In this document: positions 26,846-36,070 of the stretch, one piece after another | Layout: each line of letters opens with the position of its first letter | How positions within the stretch are numbered: position 1 is the stretch's first letter | The notes under the pieces: generated by a model | The model's database searches: none | Told to the model about the DNA's origin: nothing | Seen by the model: the letters and a program-made list of their open reading frames with translations, nothing else | From: Pleionea litopenaei | GTDB taxonomy: Bacteria > Pseudomonadota > Gammaproteobacteria > Enterobacterales > Kangiellaceae | NCBI RefSeq assembly: GCF_031198435.1 | Contig: NZ_CP133548.1 | Span: 4,188,001-4,252,000, forward strand | Direction of reading: 5' to 3' | Length of the DNA stretch: 64,000 nt | Translations under genes and position numbers: made by a program

Positions 26846-27703
26846 ATGATTAAAAATCAACTCAAAGCAACGCCAAAAGGAAGCGTTTTAACTGAGTTTT
26901 TAGTCGTTGCTGGATTTGTATTAGTGCCAATGGCAATTGGACTCATTTTGTTAACCAAGTACACGGAAACCAAGCATCGGCACGAAATGGCAACCCGCTA
27001 TGCCGGTTGGGAGCGTACCGTTTGGTACGAGAATATGTCCAAGTCATTGAAAGAAGCAGCAAAAAAAACGGGGCAAAATATCAATACGGTAAAATCTTCT
27101 GGTCAAATCGGTATCGAGATTCAGAATCGTGTGTTTTCGGATAAGAATACACCGATTTATAAGGCTCAAGATGTTAAGACGACTAAGAACTCACCTGATC
27201 CGATGCTCGAATCATTATGGATGCAATCAGATCACAAAAAGTCGACAACTTACAAAATTGAAAAAGATCAATTTGTAACTTCTGGAGGCGGTGAAAAGAA
27301 AGCCTATGGCTATGCCAATAAAGTATTAAAGCCAATGATGGATACGCTAGGTAAATTCAGCGATTTCGATTTAAACACTAAAGGCGTTCGCACAGCAACA
27401 GTTGGCATGACATTAAAAAAGCCGGAGTTTTTCAAAGACTATATTAAGAAAGATATGGTAGTGAATAAGTCCTATACCATTTTTACCGATGGTTGGAATG
27501 CGGCCGGCCCTAAACATGCTGAATTGATGGTGTCGAGCACTGTGCCAATGGAGTTTTTGGATATTGGATTTTTAAATAAAATTCGCGATGTTCTCGCAAT
27601 CCTACCGATTGCGAAAGAGTTGCACTCTAGTCGTCTTAAGTTCGGCCATGTCGAAGTCGATGCAGTGCCAGAAGTGCATTTGGAAAAATATAAGAAAAAG
27701 TAA
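26846..27703 (+). CDS. TadE/TadG-type pilin-like protein
   Basis: 285 residues. The N-terminus has the prepilin-like G/SVLTEFL motif followed by a membrane helix (VVAGFVLVPMAIGLILL), then a mainly hydrophilic region, typical of Tad minor pilins. The ATG at 26846 is chosen for its GGAG six bases away; a GTG at 26834 overlaps the previous stop but has no ribosome site. The motif RYAGWERTVWYE resembles the ARxAxWE stretch after the helix in TadE/G proteins. It is probably processed and built into, or needed for, the pilus. Confidence 0.7.
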   Translation: MIKNQLKATPKGSVLTEFLVVAGFVLVPMAIGLILLTKYTETKHRHEMATRYAGWERTVWYENMSKSLKEAAKKTGQNINTVKSSGQIGIEIQNRVFSDKNTPIYKAQDVKTTKNSPDPMLESLWMQSDHKKSTTYKIEKDQFVTSGGGEKKAYGYANKVLKPMMDTLGKFSDFDLNTKGVRTATVGMTLKKPEFFKDYIKKDMVVNKSYTIFTDGWNAAGPKHAELMVSSTVPMEFLDIGFLNKIRDVLAILPIAKELHSSRLKFGHVEVDAVPEVHLEKYKKK

Positions 27704-27715
27704 CAAGGAAATGTT

Positions 27716-28390
27716 ATGAAACTAATGATTAAATACCTTTTTATTTCTTTACTCATAAGTAGCGTTCAAGCTGTCGACTTTAATGTTCACGAAATCCCAG
27801 TACCGAAGTTCTTTAAGGTTCAAGTTGTGGCAGATCACATGAATATGAACGGAATTGATATGGGAGTTCTGCAATTTCAAACTAAGGAAAGCTTTTCAGC
27901 TATTGAAAGCTTTTATAAATCTGAAGTCGGAGAAATAAAGGTTTCTGCTCTCGATACGATGAGAGTAGTTTCTTGGTTAGACGATGATAAGCTATTTTCT
28001 GTTCAGGTTAATTATGATGACTTTAATCGAGTTAACCATGGCTTCATAACCGTCTCCAATATGCCGCAATTTATGAATAAGCAAGTCGAGCTGGGAAAAG
28101 ATTTTCCTTTGCCATCTCGTTCCACAGTTATTAACGACATTAAGGCTCAGGACTTAAATAAAAATTCTAGAACCTTGTGGATTAATAATAATTCTACGGT
28201 TAAGAATAATATTGCTTTTTATAAAAGCCACTATCAAAGGGAAGGTTGGCGTCTTGATCATGAGATGATTAAGCCTGATGGTAATTCCGGTGTATTGATG
28301 ATGAGTCTTGGCGCGAATGAGTTGAATCTAGTCGCCAACATAAACGAAGCAATGACAACGGATATCAATATCGTGATTGTGGAGAAATAA
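27716..28390 (+). CDS. Secreted protein of unknown function in the Tad operon
   Basis: 224 residues with a signal peptide (cleavage near VQAVD). It appears to contain two related halves, each with a segment of the type S.IESFYKSEVGEIKVS and V.NNIAFYKSHYQREGW, suggesting an internal repeat fold. No cysteines or catalytic motif are apparent. It lies between two pilin-like genes and overlaps the next (TAATG), so it is part of the pilus operon. I do not recognise a family. Confidence 0.7.
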   Translation: MKLMIKYLFISLLISSVQAVDFNVHEIPVPKFFKVQVVADHMNMNGIDMGVLQFQTKESFSAIESFYKSEVGEIKVSALDTMRVVSWLDDDKLFSVQVNYDDFNRVNHGFITVSNMPQFMNKQVELGKDFPLPSRSTVINDIKAQDLNKNSRTLWINNNSTVKNNIAFYKSHYQREGWRLDHEMIKPDGNSGVLMMSLGANELNLVANINEAMTTDINIVIVEK

Positions 28391-28608
28391 TGAAAGTTTT
28401 TAGTAAGAAGGAATTTGGATTTGGCTTAACTGAGTATCTCGTTGGATTAATCGGCTTTATAGCCATTTTAGTGGTGCCGATTAAAGACGGTAAATCAGTA
28501 GGGAAATTGCTTATAGATGCAGTAAAAAGGGAGCATGCAGCGTATATTTATACAGCTTCTTTAACCAATATTCCTGAGAACCTTCCGGTTCCAAAGAAGA
28601 AAAAATAA
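28390..28608 (+). CDS. Small pilin-like protein
   Basis: 72 residues. A basic leader with G/FGLTEYLVG, the same processing pattern as Flp, is followed by a hydrophobic helix (LVGLIGFIAILVVPI), a short body and a Lys-rich end (VPKKKK). It could be a minor Flp-type pseudopilin. It overlaps the previous gene by one base and precedes cpaB. Confidence 0.7.
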   Translation: MKVFSKKEFGFGLTEYLVGLIGFIAILVVPIKDGKSVGKLLIDAVKREHAAYIYTASLTNIPENLPVPKKKK

Positions 28609-28647
28609 GCGTTATAAAATCTAATGTAGTTGCAAAGGAGTATCGTA

Positions 28648-29613
28648 ATGGCTGCTACGCAAAATATAAAGTCGTGGGGAATTCTAGCGTTTGCGATCGC
28701 AATTGCAGCGGTAGCATTTTGGTTAACCACCACTTACTTGTCGCAAAAAGAATCCAACTTGCGTAATCAGATCGAAAATGAGCAAGGTGAAATGGTTCCG
28801 GTTGTAGTTGCCTCGACTGATGTTAAACCAGGGGATGTGTTGAGTGGTCAAAATATGGCTGTGGCAGAAGTGCCTGCTGAGTTTGTATCCGGATCTGCAG
28901 TATCGCCACAAGATTTTGGCTTATTTGAGGGGCAAGTGGTTCGCCATTATATGACGCCCGGCGAGCCCTTATTAAACCATTATGTGGCAGGGCTTGGTAT
29001 CGAACGCTTTTCTGACTTGTTAGATAGCGGGGAACGAGCTGTAACTTTAGAGATAGATAACCTGAACTCGGTAGCCGGCATGATCCTCCCTGGAGACTTT
29101 GTTGATATCATGTTGGTCGCCGACGATGAAAGTAATAGCTTAGATCCCAATGCAATGGTACGAAATCTAAAGCCTCTGTTGCAAAAAGTTCGCATTCTAG
29201 CGGTAGATGCACTTTCTTTGGTGTCCAAGGAGCAAGATTTTGTCACCTTTAACAACGGCGCTGATTCATTGTCCTACTCGAGTGTTACTGTTGGTGTTTC
29301 TTTTGATGACGCGGCCAAGCTTATTTTAGCGCGTGATGTGGGTGATATCGTTTTTATGCTGCGTAATAAAGAAGATATTAACTTACTTAAAGCCGACTTA
29401 GTCACGAAACAAGACTTAATGGGTGCCGGTAGCGGAGCGAGCCAAACTTACAAATTTTTTGGCGGATCTCAGGCTGCTAATGGTGTGATAACGCCTACCA
29501 CTAAAACTTTTCAACAAAGCGTAACCACTTTGTCTGCTTATAAGTCGAAAGTGCATTTGAATGCTGTTGAAGAAATTAAGAAGAACGCTTCTGCCGAAGT
29601 TAATTCTCGTTAA
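28648..29613 (+). CDS. cpaB: Flp pilus assembly protein CpaB/RcpC
   Basis: 321 residues. An N-terminal membrane helix (GILAFAIAIAAVAFWLTTTYL) is followed by a SAF domain (about 45-115: VVVASTDVKPGDVLSGQNM, YMTPGEPLL) and a RcpC-type domain with GERAVTLEID and LPGDFVDIMLV. CpaB proteins sit in the periplasm, associate with the secretin and are needed for pilus export. The ATG at 28648 has AAAGGAG in front. It is followed directly by the secretin gene, the usual Tad order. Confidence 0.93.
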   Translation: MAATQNIKSWGILAFAIAIAAVAFWLTTTYLSQKESNLRNQIENEQGEMVPVVVASTDVKPGDVLSGQNMAVAEVPAEFVSGSAVSPQDFGLFEGQVVRHYMTPGEPLLNHYVAGLGIERFSDLLDSGERAVTLEIDNLNSVAGMILPGDFVDIMLVADDESNSLDPNAMVRNLKPLLQKVRILAVDALSLVSKEQDFVTFNNGADSLSYSSVTVGVSFDDAAKLILARDVGDIVFMLRNKEDINLLKADLVTKQDLMGAGSGASQTYKFFGGSQAANGVITPTTKTFQQSVTTLSAYKSKVHLNAVEEIKKNASAEVNSR

Positions 29614-29628
29614 GAACAAGGAAGTAGT

Positions 29629-30930
29629 ATGTTAAGGGTAATTTTTTTCTGTTTGAGCGTTGTGCTGGTAGCTACTAATATTCATGCTAAAAGTAATCGT
29701 TCGCTAAATTTATATGTTGGCTCAGTTAAATCCATTCAAGTCGGAGAAGTGATTCGGGTTGCAGTAGGTCGTGATGACATTCTGGCTACCAGCATTCTTG
29801 AAAATGGAGAGTTGCTGCTGGTTCCAAGAGCGCCCGGCGAGACCGACTTACACATCTGGAAAAAAGGCGAGCGTAAACTTAGCTATCGAGTAAACATCAC
29901 TCAAGAAAATATCAGTAAGAATATTCAATCAATTCGCTCCATTCTTTCTGGATTTAAAAGTATTACGGTCCGTTCTGTAAACGGTATTGTAGTCGTAGAT
30001 GGTAAGGTTCAGCCAGAGCGTTTCGATTTATTGCAAGGCATCGTGGCGCAGTTTCCTGGGGTTATTTCTTTAGTAACGCCGGAAGATGTTGTATTGCGTG
30101 ATATGATTCGCATGGAAGTACAAGTGCTTGAGTTAAACAAGAGCTTTTCAAGAGATCTAGGTCTGGATTGGGATAACTCAATTGCCGGTCCTTCGGTTAG
30201 CTATGTGCAAAACATTAATCCGAACGGCCGATATGTGTTTATGAACGAAAACAATCCATTTATTGAATTGTTTGATCCGAGTAATCCAACTATTTCTCTG
30301 GATGATAAGTCTAGTTTTTCTTATTCGGGTCTACAAACGGGTATTACTTCTGTTGTTCGCTTACTGCAAGATGATGGTGTTGCTCGTGTTCTTGCTGAAC
30401 CATCGTTGAGTACGCGCAGTGGAGAGTCGGCAACTTTTCAATCGGGTGGACAATACCCAATAGCAGTATTGAATGAGTTTGGTCAACCGGTTGTGCAAAT
30501 GCAAGACTATGGCATCCAGCTTGAAATTACGCCTTTATCAGATGCTGACGGCAATATTATCTCTCGCGTTAGAGCTGAAATGAGTACCATAGATTTCGCG
30601 ACTCAAGTGAATGGCGTGCCTGGTATTTTAACTCGTAATACCGAGTCGGTGATCAATCTTAAAAATGGTGAAACCATGGTGATTAGCGGTTTATTGCAGT
30701 CGTCAGACAGTAAGTCAATTGAAAGCTTACCTTTCCTTGGCGATATTCCAATTTTAGGCGAGCTGTTTAAATCGCGCAGCTTTCAAGAAAACCGTACTGA
30801 ATTGGTTATTTTGGTGACGCCTAAAATCGTTGACGGCGATGCTGAACTTCCCGAGCACCTTAAGCAACATCTAGAAAAGCTCAGACAAGTACAGAAGTCC
30901 ACTAAGATTGAAGATGACTTATTGGAGTAG
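29629..30930 (+). CDS. rcpA: Tad secretin RcpA/CpaC
   Basis: 433 residues with a signal peptide (VVLVATNIHAKS). An N-terminal BON/N1-type region (about 95-150: ITVRSVNGIVVVDGKVQ) precedes the secretin core with VARVLAEPSLSTRSGESATF, GIQLEITP, NGETMVISGLL and a final LVILVTPKIV. It forms the outer-membrane channel for the Flp pilus. Length is a little short of many CpaC proteins but the core is complete. Confidence 0.95.
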   Translation: MLRVIFFCLSVVLVATNIHAKSNRSLNLYVGSVKSIQVGEVIRVAVGRDDILATSILENGELLLVPRAPGETDLHIWKKGERKLSYRVNITQENISKNIQSIRSILSGFKSITVRSVNGIVVVDGKVQPERFDLLQGIVAQFPGVISLVTPEDVVLRDMIRMEVQVLELNKSFSRDLGLDWDNSIAGPSVSYVQNINPNGRYVFMNENNPFIELFDPSNPTISLDDKSSFSYSGLQTGITSVVRLLQDDGVARVLAEPSLSTRSGESATFQSGGQYPIAVLNEFGQPVVQMQDYGIQLEITPLSDADGNIISRVRAEMSTIDFATQVNGVPGILTRNTESVINLKNGETMVISGLLQSSDSKSIESLPFLGDIPILGELFKSRSFQENRTELVILVTPKIVDGDAELPEHLKQHLEKLRQVQKSTKIEDDLLE

Positions 30931-30936
30931 TCTGAC

Positions 30937-32730
30937 ATGTTTCAGGTAAGTGTGAGAACCAGCAAGGGAACCAAAGTCGCGGATTTAGTTTGCACTGAAG
31001 ATGTTTGCTTGGTTGGAAAAGATGCTGAATGCTTTGTTAACTTGCATGGTTGGAAGGTGGCAAAAGAGCATGCGAAATTAACTCAAACCGATAATGGTAT
31101 CTATATTCAGGACTTAGGCTCCAAGCTTGGAACTTTAGTTAACGGTAATAAAGTTACGCAGTTTGGTCCGCTCACTGAAGCTGATGAAATTGAAATTCAC
31201 TCTTACAAGATTAAAATCAAAGGTGGACAACGCTCGACTAGTAAAAAAGAAACAAGTAGTCCGTCACCGGAGACATCATCCGTTGTGAACTCATTACCGG
31301 TTGAGAGCATTCAAAAAACAGTAACAGAGACAATCAGTCACCCGGCGGAACAAATTTTGGCGGATATCGATAAGGAAAAATCAGACATCGATACGGCAGC
31401 TAATTTGGATCTCGATGGTCAATCAAAGAGTTTAAGTGATACCGAGCATGCCGATAATGTGCGTCAATGGCGAAGCCGTGTGCATGCTGATTTGCTTAAG
31501 CAAATGGATCTTCGTCGGATCAATGTTAACAGCATGAGCGATGAAGAATTGCGTGAAATGACGCGGAAAATGATTGACGATATTGTTAATAATTTTACTG
31601 ATCTGCCAAGCGCAATAAACAAACAGGAGTTATCCAATCAAGTGCTCGATGAAGCGGTGGGGCTGGGACCGCTAGAAACTTTGATTGCAATGGATGATGT
31701 AAGCGAGATCATGGTTAATGCAGCTGACGAAATCTTTTATGAAAAGTCCGGCAATTTATTCAAATCCGATGTAACCTTTACCGATGATCGAGCAGTACTG
31801 TCAGCGATTGAGAGGATTGTCACGCCTCTTGGACGACGTATCGATGAGAGTTCTCCTGCGGTCGATGCGCGCTTGAAAGATGGCTCGCGGGTTAACGCGG
31901 TGATACCGCCGATTGCTTTAAAAGGCCCTTGCATTACCATTCGTAAATTTATGAAAGAGCGGTTAACTGCGCAGCATTTGGTTGGCTTTGGTTCAATTAG
32001 TAATGAAATGGTTAAGTTTGTTGAGACTGCGGTTACCAATAAACAAAACATTGTAATTTCAGGCGGTACCGGTTCGGGTAAAACTACTCTATTGAATGTA
32101 ATGTCGAACTTTATACCCGATAATGAACGTATCATCACCGTGGAAGATGCCGCTGAACTCAAGTTGTATCAATCAAATCTTATTTCGTTAGAAGCAAGAC
32201 CTCCTAATCAAGAAGGTAAAGGTGCTGTTCCCATTCGCGAGTTAGTTAAAAACTGTTTGCGGATGCGTCCCGATCGTATTGTAGTAGGGGAGTGTCGTGG
32301 CGGTGAAGCGCTGGATATGCTGCAGGCAATGAATACCGGGCACGATGGCTCATTAACCACTGCGCATGCTAACAGTCCGCGCGATTGTATTTCTCGACTT
32401 GAAGTTATGGTGATGATGGCGGGGATGGATTTGCCGATCATCGCAATTCGCGAGCAGATTTCTTCTGCGGTCAATATTATTGTACAGCAAACTCGATTTG
32501 CTTGTGGCACGCGAAAAGTCACCAGTATCGCTGAAGTCTCAGGTGTTGAGGGAAATCGTGTACAATTAGGCGAAATATTTAAGTTCAAGCAAACTGGGTT
32601 TGATAGCAAAGGAAAAGTGAAAGGACATTTTGAAGCTACGGGTATTGTACCGCAGTTTTATGAAAACTTAGCTAAGCGTGGTATTGCGGTCGATATGGAA
32701 ATATTTTCCACCGGGAGGGTTATGGAGTGA
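30937..32730 (+). CDS. tadA: FHA-TadA/CpaF fusion, Tad pilus assembly ATPase
   Basis: 597 residues. The N-terminus (about 1-95) is an FHA-like domain; a Ser/Thr/Glu-rich linker (about 95-170) leads to a CpaF/TadA ATPase. The ATPase has Walker A GGTGSGKTT (about 375-383), the Asp box ITVEDAAEL, Walker B RPDRIVVGECRGGEA and the His box GHDGSLTTAHAN. It powers pilus assembly at the inner membrane. In the FHA part the usual binding arginine is Lys28 and the serine is Ala42 (KVAKEH), so phosphothreonine binding may be lost. The gene overlaps tadB by 4 bases. Confidence 0.93.
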   Translation: MFQVSVRTSKGTKVADLVCTEDVCLVGKDAECFVNLHGWKVAKEHAKLTQTDNGIYIQDLGSKLGTLVNGNKVTQFGPLTEADEIEIHSYKIKIKGGQRSTSKKETSSPSPETSSVVNSLPVESIQKTVTETISHPAEQILADIDKEKSDIDTAANLDLDGQSKSLSDTEHADNVRQWRSRVHADLLKQMDLRRINVNSMSDEELREMTRKMIDDIVNNFTDLPSAINKQELSNQVLDEAVGLGPLETLIAMDDVSEIMVNAADEIFYEKSGNLFKSDVTFTDDRAVLSAIERIVTPLGRRIDESSPAVDARLKDGSRVNAVIPPIALKGPCITIRKFMKERLTAQHLVGFGSISNEMVKFVETAVTNKQNIVISGGTGSGKTTLLNVMSNFIPDNERIITVEDAAELKLYQSNLISLEARPPNQEGKGAVPIRELVKNCLRMRPDRIVVGECRGGEALDMLQAMNTGHDGSLTTAHANSPRDCISRLEVMVMMAGMDLPIIAIREQISSAVNIIVQQTRFACGTRKVTSIAEVSGVEGNRVQLGEIFKFKQTGFDSKGKVKGHFEATGIVPQFYENLAKRGIAVDMEIFSTGRVME

Positions 32731-33578
32731 ACCAAAACTTCCTATTAGCCGCTTTATTTGCCGTATCGGCCGCTTTACTTACTTTTATAGTCGCGCATGT
32801 ATTGTCGCGCGCAGCGGTTAAATACCGAGAGAACTTTACCGAACAAGCAAAGGTTAAGCTCTCCGACCTCTTCTTATTTATTGAACCCGAAAGACTTTTC
32901 ATCATAAATATGGTGATTATCTTTATGAGTTTTTTGTTGGTTTGGTTGTGGACTGGACACTGGATCCCCGCTTTAATCGCTTCGTTTCTTGTTGGCTTTT
33001 CTCCGCCAATTCTTTACCGCATGTTTAAGAAGCGAAGAAACCAAACTTTTATTAAACATTTGCCCGATATGTTGCAATCATGCTCGACTGCAATGAAAGC
33101 GGGCTCAAGTTTGAACCAAGCGATTGAATCGGTAGTGATGGAAGAGTCAGGGCCGATTAGTCAAGAGTTTGACTTGTTTCTGCGAGAGCTTCGTGTAGGT
33201 GTTGATTTTAATGAAGCGCTGAATAACTTACACGATAGGATTCCCGAAATGGATCTTAAGCTAGTGATTTCAGGCATGCAAATATCGCGAGAAATCGGCG
33301 GTAACTTGGCTGATACACTTGAGCGTATGGCGGATACTTTGCGCAGAAAAATTGAAATGGAAGGAAAGATCGACTCCTTAACGGCACAAGGCCGCGCGCA
33401 GGGTTTCGTTATGACGGCATTACCGATTTTGTTAGGCGTTATTCTTTATCAAATGGAACCAGAACAAATGTCGCTGCTATGGACACGTTGGTACGGCTGG
33501 ATTTGCATCGGTATTGTGGTGTTCCTTGAGGTAATTGGATATGTCTTTATCAGAAAAATAGTGAATATCGATGTCTGA
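32727..33578 (+). CDS. tadB: Tad inner-membrane platform protein TadB
   Basis: 283 residues with membrane helices at the N-terminus (FLLAALFAVSAALLTFIVAHVL), about 55-95, and at the C-terminus. The cytoplasmic T2SSF domain carries LPDMLQSCSTAMKAGSSLNQAI and GNLADTLERMADTLR. It overlaps tadA and tadC, so the three are translationally coupled. With TadC it forms the platform on which the ATPase acts. Confidence 0.93.
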   Translation: MNQNFLLAALFAVSAALLTFIVAHVLSRAAVKYRENFTEQAKVKLSDLFLFIEPERLFIINMVIIFMSFLLVWLWTGHWIPALIASFLVGFSPPILYRMFKKRRNQTFIKHLPDMLQSCSTAMKAGSSLNQAIESVVMEESGPISQEFDLFLRELRVGVDFNEALNNLHDRIPEMDLKLVISGMQISREIGGNLADTLERMADTLRRKIEMEGKIDSLTAQGRAQGFVMTALPILLGVILYQMEPEQMSLLWTRWYGWICIGIVVFLEVIGYVFIRKIVNIDV

Positions 33579-34452
33579 GTCTATTCTTGCCATTTTAATC
33601 GCGAGCTGCGCCAGTGTGGCTGTGTCGCTTTTTGTTTATTCATTGTACCAAATCAAACAAGAAGTACCGGATGATGATCGGGAGTATATGGATCCCTTGC
33701 CCCCGATGGTGAAATTAATATGGCCGTTAATTTCCATTTTCGCTCATTATATTGGAGAACGACTATCTGTTGAGTACATAGAGAAAAGTAAGATTAACTT
33801 ACAACGCTCTGGTCTTGGCTACATGTTAACGCCACAACAGTTTTTTGGGTTGCAGGTGGTCTCTGGAATTCTTTGTGGTGTGGTCACTTGGTGGTGTTTA
33901 TCGATGTTGGACAAACCAGCGGGTTTGGCAATTATCGTTTTAGCAGTGCTTGGATTTTTACTACCGCAATTAAATTTGTCAGATCGACGTAAAAAACGTG
34001 AGAACGAGATTATTCGACTGTTACCAGTCTATCTCGACTTTATTACGATGTCGGTCGAGGCGGGAATGAATTTAAATGGCGCGTTAATGCAGGCAGTGGA
34101 TAAGGCACCAAAAGGGGCTCTTAATATTGAGCTTCAAAAAGTACTGCGCGACATTAAAGCCGGTGTTGGTAAGATCGATGCGCTTCGTAATATGTCTGAG
34201 CGATTAGAAATTAAAGAAATTTCTAATCTAGTTTCAGCGCTTGCTCAGGCAGAAAAGTCCGGCGCAAGTGTGGGTGTTACCTTGCGAATTCAATCCGATC
34301 AGCGCCGTGTCGAACGCTTTCAGCGAGCCGAGAAGTTGGCAATGCAGGCGCCGGTTAAATTAGTCGGGCCTTTGGTAATGTTTATATTCCCAACCACCTT
34401 TATTATTTTGTTTTTTCCAATTGCAACGCAGCTTGTTGACGCGTTTAGTTAA
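33571..34452 (+). CDS. tadC: Tad inner-membrane platform protein TadC
   Basis: 293 residues, another T2SSF-domain protein. Helices lie at about 3-23, 93-130 and 270-290, with the core motif LLPVYLDFITMSVEAGMNLN, followed by EISNLVSALAQAEKSGASVG. It overlaps tadB by 8 bases. Partner of TadB in the assembly platform. Confidence 0.93.
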   Translation: MSESILAILIASCASVAVSLFVYSLYQIKQEVPDDDREYMDPLPPMVKLIWPLISIFAHYIGERLSVEYIEKSKINLQRSGLGYMLTPQQFFGLQVVSGILCGVVTWWCLSMLDKPAGLAIIVLAVLGFLLPQLNLSDRRKKRENEIIRLLPVYLDFITMSVEAGMNLNGALMQAVDKAPKGALNIELQKVLRDIKAGVGKIDALRNMSERLEIKEISNLVSALAQAEKSGASVGVTLRIQSDQRRVERFQRAEKLAMQAPVKLVGPLVMFIFPTTFIILFFPIATQLVDAFS

Positions 34453-34464
34453 GGCTTAATTGTA

Positions 34465-34821
34465 ATGGATAAAGGGAAATTACTGCGCGGACGGGATGAA
34501 GTTATTCTTGAGGAGCTATTGCTTCCAGTAAGTTTTTGGGAGCGATTTAAAGGATTGCTGGGTAAACGCTGCCTACCAATTAGCAGTGGCATGTTGTTTG
34601 AGAATTGCTCGTCGATTCACATGTTAGGAATGAGGATTCCACTCGACATTGTGTTTTTAGATAAGCATTTTAAAGTCGTCCAATTGATTAGCCAGTTGGC
34701 TAAGAACAAATTCGCAATGTGCCGCCAAGCTCAGCACACTTTGGAGTTAAGCGAAGGAGCAATCGACCATTTTCAGATTGCTTTAGGCCAACAGCTAGAG
34801 ATTAAAAGGGGAAAGGTATGA
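34465..34821 (+). CDS. DUF192-family small protein
   Basis: 118 residues. Family marks are FWERFKGLLGKR, SIHMLGMRIPLDIVFLD and LELSEGAID. DUF192 is a small beta-rich fold of unclear function; most members are secreted, but this one lacks an obvious signal peptide. It overlaps tadD by 4 bases, so it belongs to the operon. It may be a passenger rather than a pilus component. Confidence 0.85.
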   Translation: MDKGKLLRGRDEVILEELLLPVSFWERFKGLLGKRCLPISSGMLFENCSSIHMLGMRIPLDIVFLDKHFKVVQLISQLAKNKFAMCRQAQHTLELSEGAIDHFQIALGQQLEIKRGKV

Positions 34822-35279
34822 GCCGATGGTTAAGTTTAGTCATAGCCGTTGTATTGGTATCGGGTTGCGCTAGTAGCAACAAGGTAAATGTGGCTGCAAC
34901 AGGAGATAGTGCTCCATTGTCGAAACGGCTTGCCGAGGCTGATCGCGTTTATGAAGAAGCGAGGCTTCCAAAAGCTGAAACTTTATATCTTGGAATCGTT
35001 CGTGATCACCCTAAAAGCACCAATGCTTGGTTGCGACTTGGCAATATTTATATGCGACAAGGACGAGTTAAGGGAGCAATACGTTGTTTCGAGGAAGTAT
35101 TAAAACTTGATCCGAAAGACGGTCGTGCTTGGTATAACTTATCGTTAGCAAGAGTAAGACAAGCTATAGATACCTTAGAGCAAGGTGAGAAAGTCGTGCC
35201 GATCGATTCAGCCCACCATATCTACTTAGTAGAGTTGCACTCTCGCCTCAATAGTAAAATGTCTGGAGAGCAACAATGA
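34818..35279 (+). CDS. tadD: Tad lipoprotein TadD (TPR)
   Basis: 153 residues. The signal peptide carries a lipobox (LVSGC, Cys at about 17), followed by TPR repeats (ETLYLGIVRDHPKSTNAWLRLGN; AIRCFEEVLKLDPKDGRAWYNL). TadD is an outer-membrane lipoprotein helping secretin assembly. It overlaps its neighbours on both sides by 4 bases. Confidence 0.9.
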   Translation: MSRWLSLVIAVVLVSGCASSNKVNVAATGDSAPLSKRLAEADRVYEEARLPKAETLYLGIVRDHPKSTNAWLRLGNIYMRQGRVKGAIRCFEEVLKLDPKDGRAWYNLSLARVRQAIDTLEQGEKVVPIDSAHHIYLVELHSRLNSKMSGEQQ

Positions 35280-36061
35280 AAACAATGCGCATTCCGCGCG
35301 GTCAAGCGATTACTGAGTTAATTATTATTATCCCAATTTTATTGATTTTGCTTTTTGGGATTTTTGAGTTTACTTATGCTTATCGCGCCAAGACGACCAT
35401 GAATGTGGCAACCTTTGAGGCAGCCCGAGCGGGTGCGCTAAACCATGCGCGACTAGCACCAATGCGCGATGCTCTGGGGCGCGGGATGATGCCTCTTTAT
35501 GTTAAAGGTGATTCTTCTCTCTATGGCTTAGGTAAAGCTAAATTTTGGATGGAAGCTGAGCAAAAGGCTATCGATGTCGCTGCTTCTAAAATCGGTGGCA
35601 TTGAAATGGTGGAGGTGATCAGCCCCACTAAGAGCATGTTTGATGCATTTAAAAGTAATCGACTGATGCGGTTAAATGGGGGAAAGAAAGATGTCTATGT
35701 TGATGTAATTCCCAATGACAACCTCAATTTTCGCGCAACGGACTTAAAAAAAGTTAAAGTAACTCTAGATGGGAAAACCGTTGATGTTGATCAGAATGTG
35801 CAAGATGCTAATTTATTGAAGATAAAAGCGCTTTGGTGCTATCAATTGAAAGTACCCGGTTTGAAAGATTTAATTGTCAAAACGGTGGAAGGTTCATTTG
35901 GGGTTATAAGTGCTTCGCCCGAACAGAAAGTTTGCTCCGCCATTGATAAAGCTTTTAATCTTGGCGGTGGTAATCGACGAAGTATTGCGATTGTTTCGCA
36001 TGCGGTAGTACGTATGCAAAGTCCAATTGTTTATGACAGTACAGAGAAAAATTTGAAATAG
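35276..36061 (+). CDS. tadE: TadE-type minor pilin
   Basis: 261 residues. The prepilin-like motif G/QAITELIIIIP is followed by a membrane helix (ILLILLFGIFEFTYAYRA) and the TadE continuation NVATFEAARAGALNHA. The body is longer than in short TadE proteins. It is probably processed by the same peptidase as Flp. It overlaps tadD and is followed by the third OmpA-type gene. Confidence 0.85.
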   Translation: MKTMRIPRGQAITELIIIIPILLILLFGIFEFTYAYRAKTTMNVATFEAARAGALNHARLAPMRDALGRGMMPLYVKGDSSLYGLGKAKFWMEAEQKAIDVAASKIGGIEMVEVISPTKSMFDAFKSNRLMRLNGGKKDVYVDVIPNDNLNFRATDLKKVKVTLDGKTVDVDQNVQDANLLKIKALWCYQLKVPGLKDLIVKTVEGSFGVISASPEQKVCSAIDKAFNLGGGNRRSIAIVSHAVVRMQSPIVYDSTEKNLK

Positions 36062-36070
36062 GAAAGGATT

